From the NCBI RefSeq assembly GCF_007558825.1, contig NZ_VLTK01000015.1, forward strand, positions 1-64,000: a stretch of 64,000 bases of DNA. Direction: 5' to 3'. Shown piece by piece: positions 37,362-45,727 of the stretch. The notes under the pieces are model-generated. The model did no database searches and was not told the origin of the DNA. It was given only the letters and a program-made list of their open reading frames with translations. The position numbers and the translations under genes were made by a program. The DNA comes from Brevibacterium aurantiacum (GTDB lineage: Bacteria > Actinomycetota > Actinomycetes > Actinomycetales > Brevibacteriaceae). How positions within the stretch are numbered: position 1 is the first letter of the stretch; the number at the start of each line of letters is the position of its first letter.

Positions 37362-38123
37362 ATGAAATCGTCGAGGCCGCCCGCGGATTCGGAGCGCCCC
37401 GACAGCTCACAAGTCTCACGCCTCTCATCGATTCCTCGCCACATTGAAGAGTGGCTCGACGCCTTCTTTGACGGCAGCCCCACTGTCCGCTTCACCTGCA
37501 CTCCACAGTTCTACGAGCACATGTACTTTCGACTCCGAGAAGCAGCATCCGAGCACGGCTACGATCCTGACCTCATCGTCGGTCGCGGCGGTACTCTCGA
37601 ATTTCGACTTCGAGCATCAGGACGAGAAGCGCAGACCGTCCCTGCCCAGGATGAATCGGTACACGAAGCCTCCAGTTCACCCAACCGGAATTCACCCAAC
37701 CGGAATGAGCCGCAAATAATAGAATGCGCTTCTCCCGACGAGCTCATGACACGGCTCGAACTGCTGCGCGACAATATCTCACACGAAAGTGCCCACCGTC
37801 GAGAACTTGCGCGCCGGGCAGTGGCAGCAGGAATCAAAAAATCTCGCGTCTACATCAATGCTGGCGTTACCCCTCCGACTCTGAACCGATGGCTTCGCGA
37901 CGACACCTCAGACGGCAACGATCACGAGCCAGACCGACACCTGATATTGAGACGGCTCCAGGTTGCGAACACACACATACGGTCGAGTAAGGCTCTGCTG
38001 CGGGAACTCGCGTCCGAAGCTGCGCTAGCAATAAAAGACGTATCCAAGGTCGCACGAGCGGCAGGAATATCACGACAGGCCATCTACCGCTGGCTCAGGA
38101 TCCGCAAATCGACCAACGGCTAG
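37362..38123 (+). CDS. Double-HTH DNA-binding protein next to att site (remnant)
   Basis: 253 residues, full length compared with its paralogue at 44442. The N-terminal domain (about 25-90) begins IPRHIEEWLDAFFDGSP; a variable linker carries a short NRNSPNRN repeat. The C-terminal half has two HTH-like motifs, AVAAGIKKSRVYINAGVTPP...LNRWLRD and VARAAGISRQAIYRWLRIR. Probably a DNA-binding regulator or recombination accessory factor, judged by its position next to the attachment site in both elements. No Shine-Dalgarno; probably leaderless. Family unknown. Confidence 0.75.
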   Translation: MKSSRPPADSERPDSSQVSRLSSIPRHIEEWLDAFFDGSPTVRFTCTPQFYEHMYFRLREAASEHGYDPDLIVGRGGTLEFRLRASGREAQTVPAQDESVHEASSSPNRNSPNRNEPQIIECASPDELMTRLELLRDNISHESAHRRELARRAVAAGIKKSRVYINAGVTPPTLNRWLRDDTSDGNDHEPDRHLILRRLQVANTHIRSSKALLRELASEAALAIKDVSKVARAAGISRQAIYRWLRIRKSTNG

Positions 38124-38224
38124 CCACACACAGCGCGCTGTTTGAGCACTGGACAGCAAACGTGCCGCTCCTCCCACCACACGTCGTCTGCGTGCAGCCA
38201 CGCGCCCAGCGTGGAGCAGCGCGC

Positions 38225-38457
38225 TCAGCGTGGAGCAGCGCCGGTCCTTGAACTCAACGAAGATCGCACCATCGAACCCTTGCCGAGTCGCCACCCCGTC
38301 GATTCCCTCCACCCCGTCACGCTCCCACTCGATGCGGGCACGCCCCCGCATGGGTGGGCGGTCTTGGAATGACGCACGGGCGTGGGGCGTGGACAACGTC
38401 GCGGATCTTCTGCCAGTAGCGCCAGGTCGCTGTGCCGTAGTCCTCGGATTCGGTCAT
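38225..38457 (-). pseudogene. Frameshifted small phage gene
   Basis: Begins MTESEDYGTATWRYWQKIRD in one frame and continues in another as QDRPPMRGRARIEWERDG...FDGAIFVEFKDRR. The parts fit one phage-type protein broken by a frameshift near 38380. A shortened homologue is at 45623-45727 in the prophage. Confidence 0.6.
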
Positions 38458-39004
38458 AAGTTCTATGATGTATCCGCTGCCCTCTAGCCATGCCCTCAAT
38501 GTTCAGTCCAGCCTGAGTATCTCACCCGGCCGAGTGCAGGACCAGGCACGGTGGCACGCGACCTGCCCACTATGGAAGGGCACGACACCAGTCTTGCGCG
38601 ACAGGTCTGAGTTGAACCGGCGTCGTCAACGCGGATACAGTCGAAGTCGAAAACGTTCGCCGAGCCTTCTGGGATCGCCAGAAGAAGGGAATGGTGGCCT
38701 TCGTGGCCTGCTTCTAGTCCTGCTGCTCTAGAATCACCCGTACTACGCTTTCACAGCGAGACGGGTGATAGGTGACTCATGCCTGAGCATGGTCGACCTA
38801 GCGTCTATCCATTCCTCGTCACCGTCAGCGATTGCCACGTTAGCCATTCTCAGTTGGCCTCGACCATTCAGCGGTCCTTCTTGATGCGATTGAAGCGCGT
38901 CAGCGCGCGCAAAGAGGTTCGCGCAAGATTCCGCCGAAGCCCAACTGAACCGGTTCCGCGACTATTCGCTTGCAGGCAACAACTGAAATCAGAGAAAGCC
39001 AGTC
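38458..39004. other. Decayed region with a trace of the zinc/HTH gene
   Basis: 547 bases with no intact gene. At about 38490-38560 GCCATGCCCTCAA...AGTCCAGC and the following bases resemble the start region of the zinc/HTH gene at 47797-47880, so this may be a third, degenerate copy. The short open frames elsewhere are not convincing. Confidence 0.4.
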
Positions 39005-39493
39005 ATGCAGCAGCTCAATGCCACTCAGATAAAGAAGTCCTTCATCAACACCTCTCGCCGCGAAGCCGAGAAAATCACGCCGCCAGCTAATCTCGCTGAG
39101 GTCGGGTGGGCGAAACTCGAATACTTTGGTTGGGCCGATACGAAAATTCCACAACGCGCGTACATCATCGTCCCCGTAGACGACGTGCCACGTGGACTGA
39201 TGCTAAGGGTAGTACCCATAGCGAAGTCCCAAGCGATGTGCAGTTGGTGCGAGGACCTGCACGAGACCATCGGCGTCCGGATGTTCACCGCGAAGAAGGC
39301 TGGGTCATCGGGGCGGAACGGTAATACGCTCGGGACGCTTATTCACGGCAATTTCGAATGTTCCGAGATAGTCAGGAACCCTCCTCGCGCAGTCGAAGGT
39401 CACAATGACTTCGAGACTCACGTATCGATGCGCATCAGCAAACTCAACGAGCGTGCCACGAACTTCGTCAAACGAGTTTTAGGCGAGAAATAA
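39005..39493 (+). CDS. FBP-domain (EF-G-binding, FusB-like) zinc protein
   Basis: 162 residues. The C-terminal half matches the treble-clef zinc finger of FBP-type proteins: CSWCEDLH, then FTAKKAGSSGRNGNTLGT and NFECSEIVRNP. One expected cysteine is replaced by histidine (LIHGNFEC), so the site would be CCHC. Family members bind elongation factor G on ribosomes, and FusB gives fusidic acid resistance. It appears intact although surrounded by pseudogenes. The ATG at 39005 follows GAGAAAGCCAGTC. Confidence 0.7.
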   Translation: MQQLNATQIKKSFINTSRREAEKITPPANLAEVGWAKLEYFGWADTKIPQRAYIIVPVDDVPRGLMLRVVPIAKSQAMCSWCEDLHETIGVRMFTAKKAGSSGRNGNTLGTLIHGNFECSEIVRNPPRAVEGHNDFETHVSMRISKLNERATNFVKRVLGEK

Positions 39494-39536
39494 TCCGCAA
39501 TTAGGGTAGCCAGGCCCAACCGAGCCTGCGCCGGAA

Positions 39537-39575
39537 CAACATAGGCCCCGCCGTAACCGCGGTGGGGCCATGTTG
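39537..39575. terminator. Hairpin after FBP gene
   Basis: GGCCCC and GGGGCC arms extended by AACAT and ATGTT, around a CCGTAACCGC-type loop. Probably ends the FBP transcript. Confidence 0.55.
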
Positions 39576-39617
39576 TGTCCGATATTCTGTTGCCATGCAC
39601 TCACCGACGAGCCCAGC

Positions 39618-40065
39618 ATGAGTACTTGTGCAGCAGTGTGGTGCGACCGGGATGCGGTTGCGCGTGGCCTATGGATGCGCTGCTATGCGAGGTATAAACC
39701 CGGCCTTGGCGGGAGCGAGACACGGCAGTACACGATGCGAGAGACCAAGGATCGTGTGCGCTACGCGGTGACTGCGCATCGTGAGGCGGGTGAGTCCATC
39801 GCCGACATTGCTGCCCCTGTGGGAGTCGACGTTGGTTAAGTGGTTCAGAGAATGGGGTATGCGACCGGCTGTTGGTACACGCGGCCGCTCGTTGGCGACG
39901 AGCCGGTGGAAGCCATGGACATGTGAAGATGCTGTGGTCGCATACACCCGCACGGACCTGCCGGTCGCGGAACGTGCTGCAATGCTCGGCCGCTCATACA
40001 CTGCCGTGGCCGGGTACGTCCGCGACAACCGGCAACGATCGAACGACTCCTACGGAATCAAGTAG
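39618..40065 (+). pseudogene. Zinc/HTH protein pseudogene (remnant copy)
   Basis: Begins MSTCAAVWCDRDAVARGL and is closely similar to the intact 151-residue gene at 47820. A deletion near 39830 (GACGTTGGTTAAG against the longer intact sequence) shifts the frame; the rest, WFREWGMRPAVGTRGRSLAT to the terminal DSYGIK, continues in another frame. One of the early conserved cysteines is also changed (RGLWMRCY against RGLCKRCY). Confidence 0.8.
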
Positions 40066-40122
40066 GCGCGAAAGGGCACCACTCGGACGAGCAAGTGATG
40101 GTCTGCACATGGACATCGGCGA

Positions 40123-40128
40123 TATAAT
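40123..40128 (+). promoter_or_regulatory. -10 element of the remnant 56-residue gene
   Basis: TATAAT 39 bases before the gene, matched by TATAAT at 48333-48338 in the prophage copy. No good -35 seen. Confidence 0.5.
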
Positions 40129-40166
40129 CCGATCCCGACACCGACCAGCATTGAAGGCTAAGTCTC

Positions 40167-40337
40167 ATGGCTATTCCACGTGATCTCATCAGACTGACCA
40201 TTGCCCTTGCAACCGCTGCGACGGTAGCAGCAGGAATCACCTCTATTGTCACCTTGGCACGATCTCGCAGGACAGAGGGCGACCAGAAATATCACCCTTG
40301 GGACCACACCGTCTCGCAATCTGACAGCGCCGCGTAG
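40167..40337 (+). CDS. 56-residue single-TM membrane protein (remnant copy)
   Basis: Begins MAIPRDLIRLTIALATAATV and ends HPWDHTVSQSDSAA. One N-terminal transmembrane helix, a basic ARSRR stop-transfer and a conserved polar tail with YHPWDHTVS. Same length as the prophage copy at 48377, with conserved ends and many synonymous differences, so it appears selected. AAGG lies nine bases upstream. Function unknown. Confidence 0.65.
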   Translation: MAIPRDLIRLTIALATAATVAAGITSIVTLARSRRTEGDQKYHPWDHTVSQSDSAA

Positions 40338-40375
40338 TCTCGAAATAGTCTTGCGAGCGGCACAAATTCCCTCGG

Positions 40376-40381
40376 TATAAT
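40376..40381 (+). promoter_or_regulatory. -10 element of the remnant 79-residue gene
   Basis: CTCGG-TATAAT-AAG, matched exactly at 48586-48591. TTGCGA at 40351-40356 is a possible -35, but the spacer is 19 bases. Confidence 0.5.
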
Positions 40382-40411
40382 AAGGGCCCATTCGAACTGT
40401 AAAGGTGAATC

Positions 40412-40651
40412 ATGGACCTGACTCAGAACAGCAAAGGCGAGTGCACACTACGCAACGATGAAACCACGGCCGTCTATCACGTCGCGGTGACGGGTGAGGT
40501 GTTCAAGGACATCAACGTTCCGGAACTTCAACCGAATCAAGACATCCAGTTTGAATTGGCCCCGGCTGCCCAACGGCGTTCGGGCGAGTTGCGAGTCACA
40601 TGGGAGACGCACCTAGGGGAAAAGCAAGTGCTCACGCAGGCACTTCACTAA
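40412..40651 (+). CDS. 79-residue conserved element protein (remnant copy)
   Basis: Begins MDLTQNSKGECTLRNDETTA; the C-terminal RSGELRVTWETHLGEKQVLT is almost identical to the copy at 48623. Predicted strand-rich single domain without signal or membrane segment. Most differences from the paralogue are in the first 30 residues. Function unknown; intact in both elements. GTAAAGGTGAATC precedes the ATG. Confidence 0.75.
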   Translation: MDLTQNSKGECTLRNDETTAVYHVAVTGEVFKDINVPELQPNQDIQFELAPAAQRRSGELRVTWETHLGEKQVLTQALH

Positions 40652-41036
40652 GCAACGCCCAACTACCCAGACCCCCGCTGCGAGAGTAAGGCTGGGTCCT
40701 TGTCGATACCGGCAATCTACACCGCGTTCGCCGACAGTACTCGGTTTCGCAGCGCGAGTTTCCCTCCGGGCGACGAGCTTTTCCACCTGATATGGGAACT
40801 TCGTTCAAGACACCCCACTTGTACGCTGCTCCGAGTTCAATAGCTCGTCCGGCCTCTGTCTCACGTTGGCCCTACGGTACGGTAAGGCCCAAGTGAGCGG
40901 CCTTTGTGCTAAGTCAAACATCACCTGCTCGTGAGACAGCCTCATGAGACCACTCACAGGGCCATATCGCATTTTCGCCTCAACGACAGAGCCTGCACCT
41001 CCGAAAATGGAAGTGCAGGCTCCTTGATCCTCGATT
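40652..41036. other. Non-coding stretch with hairpin
   Basis: 385 bases without a convincing gene. A hairpin at about 40989-41022 has arms GAGCCTGCAC and GTGCAGGCTC; a shorter version of the same sequence follows 47060 in the prophage. Probably remains of deleted phage genes. Confidence 0.4.
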
Positions 41037-41159
41037 AGAAGTGATACTGCGATGCTTCGAGTATTGCCCTCGGCTGGACTAGCGCACGGATGATGACCCA
41101 AAGCGTGAGCACAACCCAAATTGCAGTTCCGCACATCACCAACGGAGTATCACCAACAC
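41037..41159 (-). pseudogene. Truncated membrane-protein gene
   Basis: The minus strand encodes LVMCGTAIW and LWVIIRALVQPRA, matching the C-terminal third of the 127-residue membrane protein at 47114-47497. The N-terminal two thirds are missing. Confidence 0.65.
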
Positions 41160-41193
41160 GCGTTCTCCTAAGTGCTATCGATTTCTTTCTTGG

Positions 41194-41619
41194 ATGAGCT
41201 TATGGACACCTCAGATTTCATTGCCAGCCACCACCTTCATCGCGCTCCTCGCACTGTTCGCCACGATCGTGAGCACAATCGCTGAGGTTCAGTGCCGCAA
41301 GAGAGAACGCCGGCTCGATGAGTGGCGGGCAGTGAATTTCCGGAAGTTGATTAGCGAACCCGGGACACTGCGCATGGAACACGTTGGGTATGACCCTGCT
41401 GAAACAGCGGTCGTTGTGTGGTCTTCCGATGGCATGCCTGAGGACGAACGAGATTGGCAGGGCCTCGGGACAGTGGTTCCTTGGCAGATCATCACTCTGA
41501 GTCCTCCCGACCCGTCGTATTCGATTGCAACGGTGTCGTGGGAGACGCCTCGAGCTAGGTCCAACAATGACCATTCGCGTCAGTTCCCGATCGAGCACCC
41601 GGTTACTGGCCCACAATAA
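41194..41619 (+). CDS. Hypothetical membrane-anchored protein
   Basis: 141 residues, one N-terminal transmembrane helix (TTFIALLALFATIVSTIA), then a soluble domain with DEWRAVNFRKL and VVPWQIITLSPPDP. No family recognised. The ribosome-binding site is weak. A short membrane-like frame (SVANLASALAVYVLGAYGDD) continues after it to 41774 in another frame, so the 3' end may have been rearranged. Confidence 0.5.
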   Translation: MSLWTPQISLPATTFIALLALFATIVSTIAEVQCRKRERRLDEWRAVNFRKLISEPGTLRMEHVGYDPAETAVVVWSSDGMPEDERDWQGLGTVVPWQIITLSPPDPSYSIATVSWETPRARSNNDHSRQFPIEHPVTGPQ

Positions 41620-41760
41620 TCTGTGCTCATGTTGGGCCAGTTCGCTGCTTCTCCGTCGCCAACTTGGCTTCTGCCCTCGCTGTTTACGTGTTGGGCGCGT
41701 ATGGTGATGACACTCCTCACTTCCTGAACGGTTCCCTTCTGGGGCTTCCGTTTCGTCCCT

Positions 41761-42192
41761 TTAGGAAAACCTGAAACGGTGAGCGGACGTGGAGTGCGGA
41801 GTATCTGCCTCGGATGGTCGCGACTGTCCGAGGCGGCATAACTCGGCGGTTAGAGTTCGATACTCATCGTTGCCCCGATTACAGATCGCTGGGACAGCTC
41901 CTGGTGCACCCGACGGGGCGACATGCCAGGTCTCCCAGTTGTCTCGGCTGACCACCCACGGGTGAGCAATATCGTCGGCTTTCCACGCCGACCATTCCGG
42001 CCAAACAAGTTTCGACGCATCGCACGTGCGCTCCCATGCAGTGACGGCCTGCGCGAACACATCCTTGTCCTGGTGGCCCGGCCCGGTGATGTTGCAATTG
42101 TCGGCCTCCACGAATGGGAGCCATGTCGTCTCGTCCCACCATGTCGTCATGGCCAGCGTTGCTGTGCCGAGTTCAGTGCTCATCGTCGCCAC
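41761..42192 (-). CDS. Hypothetical phage protein
   Basis: 143 residues, rich in tryptophan (WWDETTWLPFVEADNC, AWERTCDASKLVWPEWSAWK). No family recognised; resembles small early actinophage proteins in character. GTG at 42192 is favoured because AGGA is five bases upstream; ATG 42183 is possible. Overlaps the end of the excisionase frame. Confidence 0.55.
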   Translation of the reverse strand: MATMSTELGTATLAMTTWWDETTWLPFVEADNCNITGPGHQDKDVFAQAVTAWERTCDASKLVWPEWSAWKADDIAHPWVVSRDNWETWHVAPSGAPGAVPAICNRGNDEYRTLTAELCRLGQSRPSEADTPHSTSAHRFRFS

Positions 42193-42419
42193 CTGGTTCC
42201 TTCACGCCAGCTTTGTAAGCCAAGTAGTCATTCCCAGCGGGGTTGACCTGCTTGCGCATCTTGTCGAGGTCGGCAGGATCGATCCGAATATTGCGCTCCG
42301 AATCGGTAGGCTCTGAGTTCACCTTGCGCGATCCACCGGCGGACAGTGGTTGTCGAGGTCTGCGTCACCTCCGCAACCTGTGCGATGGTCAGATACGTCT
42401 TCATACTCTTCTCACTCAT
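42173..42419 (-). pseudogene. Excisionase (MerR-like HTH), frameshifted
   Basis: Begins MSEKSMKTYLTIAQVAEVTQ, then TTVRRWIAQGELRAYRFG, the standard excisionase winged HTH. After FG a two-base loss shifts the frame; the expected continuation RNIRIDPADLDKMRKQV is still present in another frame and ends GGDDEH. So the gene was inactivated recently. Likely directionality factor of the remnant's integrase. Confidence 0.75.
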
Positions 42420-42568
42420 GCTCGGAGCTTGTCCTCACCCACGGGACCTCTCCCAACCCTGAGACGCGGTTGATGAGGTTCAATTGCGGTGCCAACGTTT
42501 GGCGAGGTTGCGTCCGCCAAGCACGCTCGCGTTGGCAGGTCTTCGCTCGCTCAGGTTCGACTTGAACT

Positions 42569-42943
42569 GTGCCGTGGCGAACGGAGAGCACTGCAATTCA
42601 CCTCGAGTCGAAGTTGCCTACGAAGGTGCAGTTCGACGGAGAGTCGCAGCTCTGCCTTTCGTTGCCGGCAAAGGCCAGTTTTGTCAGTCTGACGGACAAG
42701 TTCACGGCGACTGGTGCGAAGATTTCCGGCACGATTGGTAGCGGCAGTTCGATCAGCGGCGGTGCTACCAAGAAGACTGTGACAGTGAAGCACTCGAAGA
42801 AGAAGCCAGGCAAGAAGGCCTGCAACAATAATGTCGATAGCGGGATCTCATTCAAAGGAGCGATCGTCCACGTGAAGCAGCAAGTCACAGGAGTGGTGAC
42901 CTACAAGAACATCAAGTACACAGTTCAGGTTGGTGATCAGTAA
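42569..42943 (+). CDS. Probable exported beta-rich protein, 5' end uncertain
   Basis: 124 residues from GTG 42569. The region from VQFDGESQLCLSLPAKASF to the C-terminus looks like a small extracellular beta protein with one cysteine pair and a lysine-rich HSKKKPGKK loop. No signal peptide in this frame; the upstream DNA in another frame has a leucine/alanine-rich stretch, suggesting a broken signal sequence. The following membrane gene starts three bases after the stop. Confidence 0.4.
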   Translation: MPWRTESTAIHLESKLPTKVQFDGESQLCLSLPAKASFVSLTDKFTATGAKISGTIGSGSSISGGATKKTVTVKHSKKKPGKKACNNNVDSGISFKGAIVHVKQQVTGVVTYKNIKYTVQVGDQ

Positions 42944-42945
42944 GA

Positions 42946-43161
42946 GTGAGTGAACCTGCTCGTCGTTCAGTCCTGCTCACGGGCCTGAGTTATCCGCTCG
43001 TAATCGCAGGGGCCCTTTTTCTGTTCACCGGGACGACGGTACCTGGAGCGGTTCTGCTTGCGTCAGGGATCTTCTTGATTGGCGTGAATGAGTTCTGCCT
43101 CTATATCGCCAGAAGTAGCTCCGCACAGCAGGTCTCAGCTGGACCGAGTTATCTCGGTTGA
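42946..43161 (+). CDS. Small two-TM membrane protein
   Basis: 71 residues with two hydrophobic segments (VLLTGLSYPLVIAGALFLFTG and AVLLASGIFLIGVNEFCLYI). GTG start two bases after the previous stop, so probably cotranscribed. Function unknown. Confidence 0.5.
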   Translation: MSEPARRSVLLTGLSYPLVIAGALFLFTGTTVPGAVLLASGIFLIGVNEFCLYIARSSSAQQVSAGPSYLG

Positions 43162-43381
43162 GGCGTCAGGCATGTCTCGCGAACATTTGGTCGCGTTATT
43201 GGTGGCGCACTAGAACCACGCCCGTCATGTCAGCATCGCACCAAGTTCAACGACGCACGAATAGCCGCCACGAACGGCAACAACGCCATCTGGCTCGACG
43301 CCGACCTACTGCAGGTCGATAGACGTTGCGCAGTCCACGTCCTTCCCGAATTCAGAGCACTGTCCGTGTCGGGTGTGAAGC

Positions 43382-44146
43382 GTGCTCACGTTGCAGGCGA
43401 TCCTCGAGCTCGCCCTCGATGACAAACTCATTGCTCGGAATCCAGCCCGGGGCATCAAAACGCTCCCTTCGATCAGGCACAGGAAGAACGTGTACCTCAC
43501 CTACGAACAGGGTGAGCAAGTTGCGGCCGCTGCAGACCGTCATCACCTGATCGGGCACGCCGGGAGGTACGGTTACGTCATCCACATTGCCGCATACAGG
43601 GGCCGGCGGTGGAGCGAGATTGCCACCCTACGCCCGGACGACGTCGACCTCGAGGAGTGAAGGGTCCGCATTCGTGCAGAGGTCTCGAAGAACAGCCAGG
43701 AGAGCAGCGTCGGATATCCGGCTTTCATGCACGAGCGGTTCCGCGAACTCGTTGTTGCGGCAGATCTTGACGGTACGCTGATCCCCTCAATGTAGTCACC
43801 CAAGACCGAGGAGTCGTGGTTCATGAGCGTGAAGAGACAGGCCAGCTTGTCGGCAGTGTTTCGATTCGACGACCTCCGGCAGTCCGCCGCCTCGTTCGCG
43901 GTGCCAGAAGGCACTTCGGTGAAGGTCGTGCAGAACATGTCGGGCTACAATCAGGCGACGGTCACTCTCGACGTATACGCCGACCTATTCAGTACCGATG
44001 TGGATGATGTGGCGGCTCGGATTGATGCGGCACGGAATCGGAGTGGGCTCAAAATGTGCTTAAACGACAATTCTGCGGCGACAGGTGGGTGGATACAGGA
44101 AAGCGGCCCACCCAAGCATTTCTGCCGGGATGGGCCGCTGACCTAG
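43382..44146 (+). pseudogene. Tyrosine recombinase/integrase, broken
   Basis: First piece: LELALDDKLIARNPARGIK then AAYRGRRWSEIATLRPDDVD, which holds the first catalytic arginine region of tyrosine integrases. Second piece, in another frame after a stop near 43795: DDLRQSAASFAVPEGTSVKV and TVTLDVYADLFSTDVDDVA, the C-terminal catalytic part. The expected HxLRH motif has become DDLRQ and the later GH has become GY, while the tyrosine in LDVYADLF is kept. Clearly inactive. It lies against nrdF-tail copy B. Confidence 0.8.
44102..44139 (+). terminator. Hairpin between integrase remnant and copy B
   Basis: Nine-base arms AGCGGCCCA and TGGGCCGCT with a 20-base loop; ends near the last integrase codons. 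Confidence 0.5.
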
Positions 44147-44150
44147 TGTT

Positions 44151-44441
<291 letters not shown>

Positions 44442-45173
44442 ATGAAATCGTCGAGGGAGCCCGCGGATTCGGAGCACCCCGGCAGCTCAGAAGTCCCACG
44501 CCTCTCATCGATTCCTCGCCACATTGAAGAGTGGCTCGACACCTTTTTTGACGGCAGCCCCGCTGTCCGCTTCACCTGCACTCCCCAGTTCTACGATCGA
44601 ATGTACTTTCGACTCCGGGCAGCAGCCGATTCGCACGGCTACGATCCCAATATCATCGTCGGTCTCGGCGGCGCCCTCGAATTTCGACGCCGAAGTGAAG
44701 AGCAAGCCGAGATAGTTCAAGATCAACCACGTGCGGAAGTCCGCTCATCGACTGAGAATGAACCAGTCGACACTGAAGCACTCGCACCCGACGAATACAT
44801 GTCACGCCTCGAGTATTTGCGGGACGAGATCGCACGCGACAACGGAGACCGTCAGGAGATGGCGTGCAGAGCAGTGGTAGCAGGCATGAAGAAACCTCAC
44901 GTCTATAGCAACTCCGGGGTCACCGCTCCAACGCTCGATAAATGGCTACGTGACTACACGCCGCAGGAACATGATCAAGAGACTAACCGGCTCATATTGA
45001 GACGGCTGCAAATCGTCAACACGCGAATACGGTCCAACACCGAAGAACTGCGAGAGCTCGCAACCGAGGCGGCAATAGCGACAGGCCACGTCGCCATGGT
45101 GGCGCGGGCGGCAGGCCTGTCCCGACAGGCCATCTACCGCTGGCTTAAATTGCGCACTCGAGACGGCAATTAG
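44442..45173 (+). CDS. Double-HTH DNA-binding protein next to att site (prophage)
   Basis: 243 residues, paralogue of the gene at 37362. The N-terminal domain is nearly identical (SSIPRHIEEWLDTFFDGSPA), the linker has diverged, and the C-terminal half keeps two HTH-like motifs, including VARAAGLSRQAIYRWLKLR. Candidate phage regulator or recombination factor; no integrase-like residues are seen. Probably leaderless. Confidence 0.78.
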   Translation: MKSSREPADSEHPGSSEVPRLSSIPRHIEEWLDTFFDGSPAVRFTCTPQFYDRMYFRLRAAADSHGYDPNIIVGLGGALEFRRRSEEQAEIVQDQPRAEVRSSTENEPVDTEALAPDEYMSRLEYLRDEIARDNGDRQEMACRAVVAGMKKPHVYSNSGVTAPTLDKWLRDYTPQEHDQETNRLILRRLQIVNTRIRSNTEELRELATEAAIATGHVAMVARAAGLSRQAIYRWLKLRTRDGN

Positions 45174-45307
45174 AGCTCCAAGGTACGCCTACTGGACGAG
45201 CAGTTCGGTTTCCCTTCCCACCCCACGCCGCCCGACCGTCTATGCCTTGAGCACTCATTGATGACCGTCCAGGTGTAGAAATCGAGCCAAGGCGCCCTGC
45301 GACAGCT

Positions 45308-45335
45308 TTGTCCCTGTCAAAACTAGACCTATACT
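45308..45335 (+). promoter_or_regulatory. Promoter of the 70-residue gene
   Basis: -35 TTGTCC (45308-45313), 16-base spacer, -10 TATACT (45330-45335), about 50 bases before the gene. Confidence 0.6.
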
Positions 45336-45386
45336 ACGGAGTAACTAGCGGATCTGAGTTTTGCCAGACAGGGAAAGCGAGAAGTG

Positions 45387-45599
45387 ATGCGAGACGTAGT
45401 CCAGCACCCATTCAAATTCGAGGGCGGCCCACTTCGGGGCCTCACTATGCACCTCACCGATGGCGGTGACTTCGAGTACAGCAACGGGTACTACGGTGGA
45501 AAATATGTAAACGGCGGGATCCGTGAAAGCGACGACGGTCCCGTCCGCCGAAGAGTATGGGCTTCAGACTACTCGACAGACCCCGACCTACAGCTCTAA
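45387..45599 (+). CDS. 70-residue hypothetical protein
   Basis: Begins MRDVVQHPFKFEGGPLRGLT; rich in glycine and aromatic residues (YSNGYYGGKYVNGG). No family recognised. It has a good promoter and GAGAAG before the ATG. No copy in the remnant element. Confidence 0.6.
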   Translation: MRDVVQHPFKFEGGPLRGLTMHLTDGGDFEYSNGYYGGKYVNGGIRESDDGPVRRRVWASDYSTDPDLQL

Positions 45600-45622
45600 C
45601 ACTGCTCGCAAAGATACGCGTT

Positions 45623-45727
45623 TCAGATTGGCACTGGCGGACGATCCTGGTACGAGCCGCGGGCGCTGGCTGCGTTGCGGATCTCCTGCCAGTACCGCCA
45701 GGTCGCGGTGCCGTAGTCCTCGGTCAT
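45623..45727 (-). pseudogene. Shortened phage gene, homologue of 38225-38457
   Basis: 34 residues, MTEDYGTATWRYWQEIRNAA to SYQDRPPVPI. The remnant copy continues after QDRPP with RGRARIEWERDG, which is absent here, so this copy is truncated. The start overlaps the stop of the membrane-anchored protein gene (ATGA). Confidence 0.5.

Larger units (their letters stand above)
37071..44150. mobile_element. Decayed prophage remnant (first tandem element)
   Basis: Bounded by two nrdF-tail copies. It holds an intact paralogue of the prophage double-HTH gene, several genes and pseudogenes homologous to the prophage left end (zinc/HTH pseudogene, 56- and 79-residue genes, truncated membrane gene), a frameshifted excisionase and a broken integrase next to the right copy. 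No structural genes remain. Many genes have more A/T third positions than the chromosome on the left. Confidence 0.8.

Noticed and set aside
38779..39090. 103-codon plus-strand frame
   Set aside because: Poor codon use and overlap with the FBP-domain gene, which has a recognisable domain.
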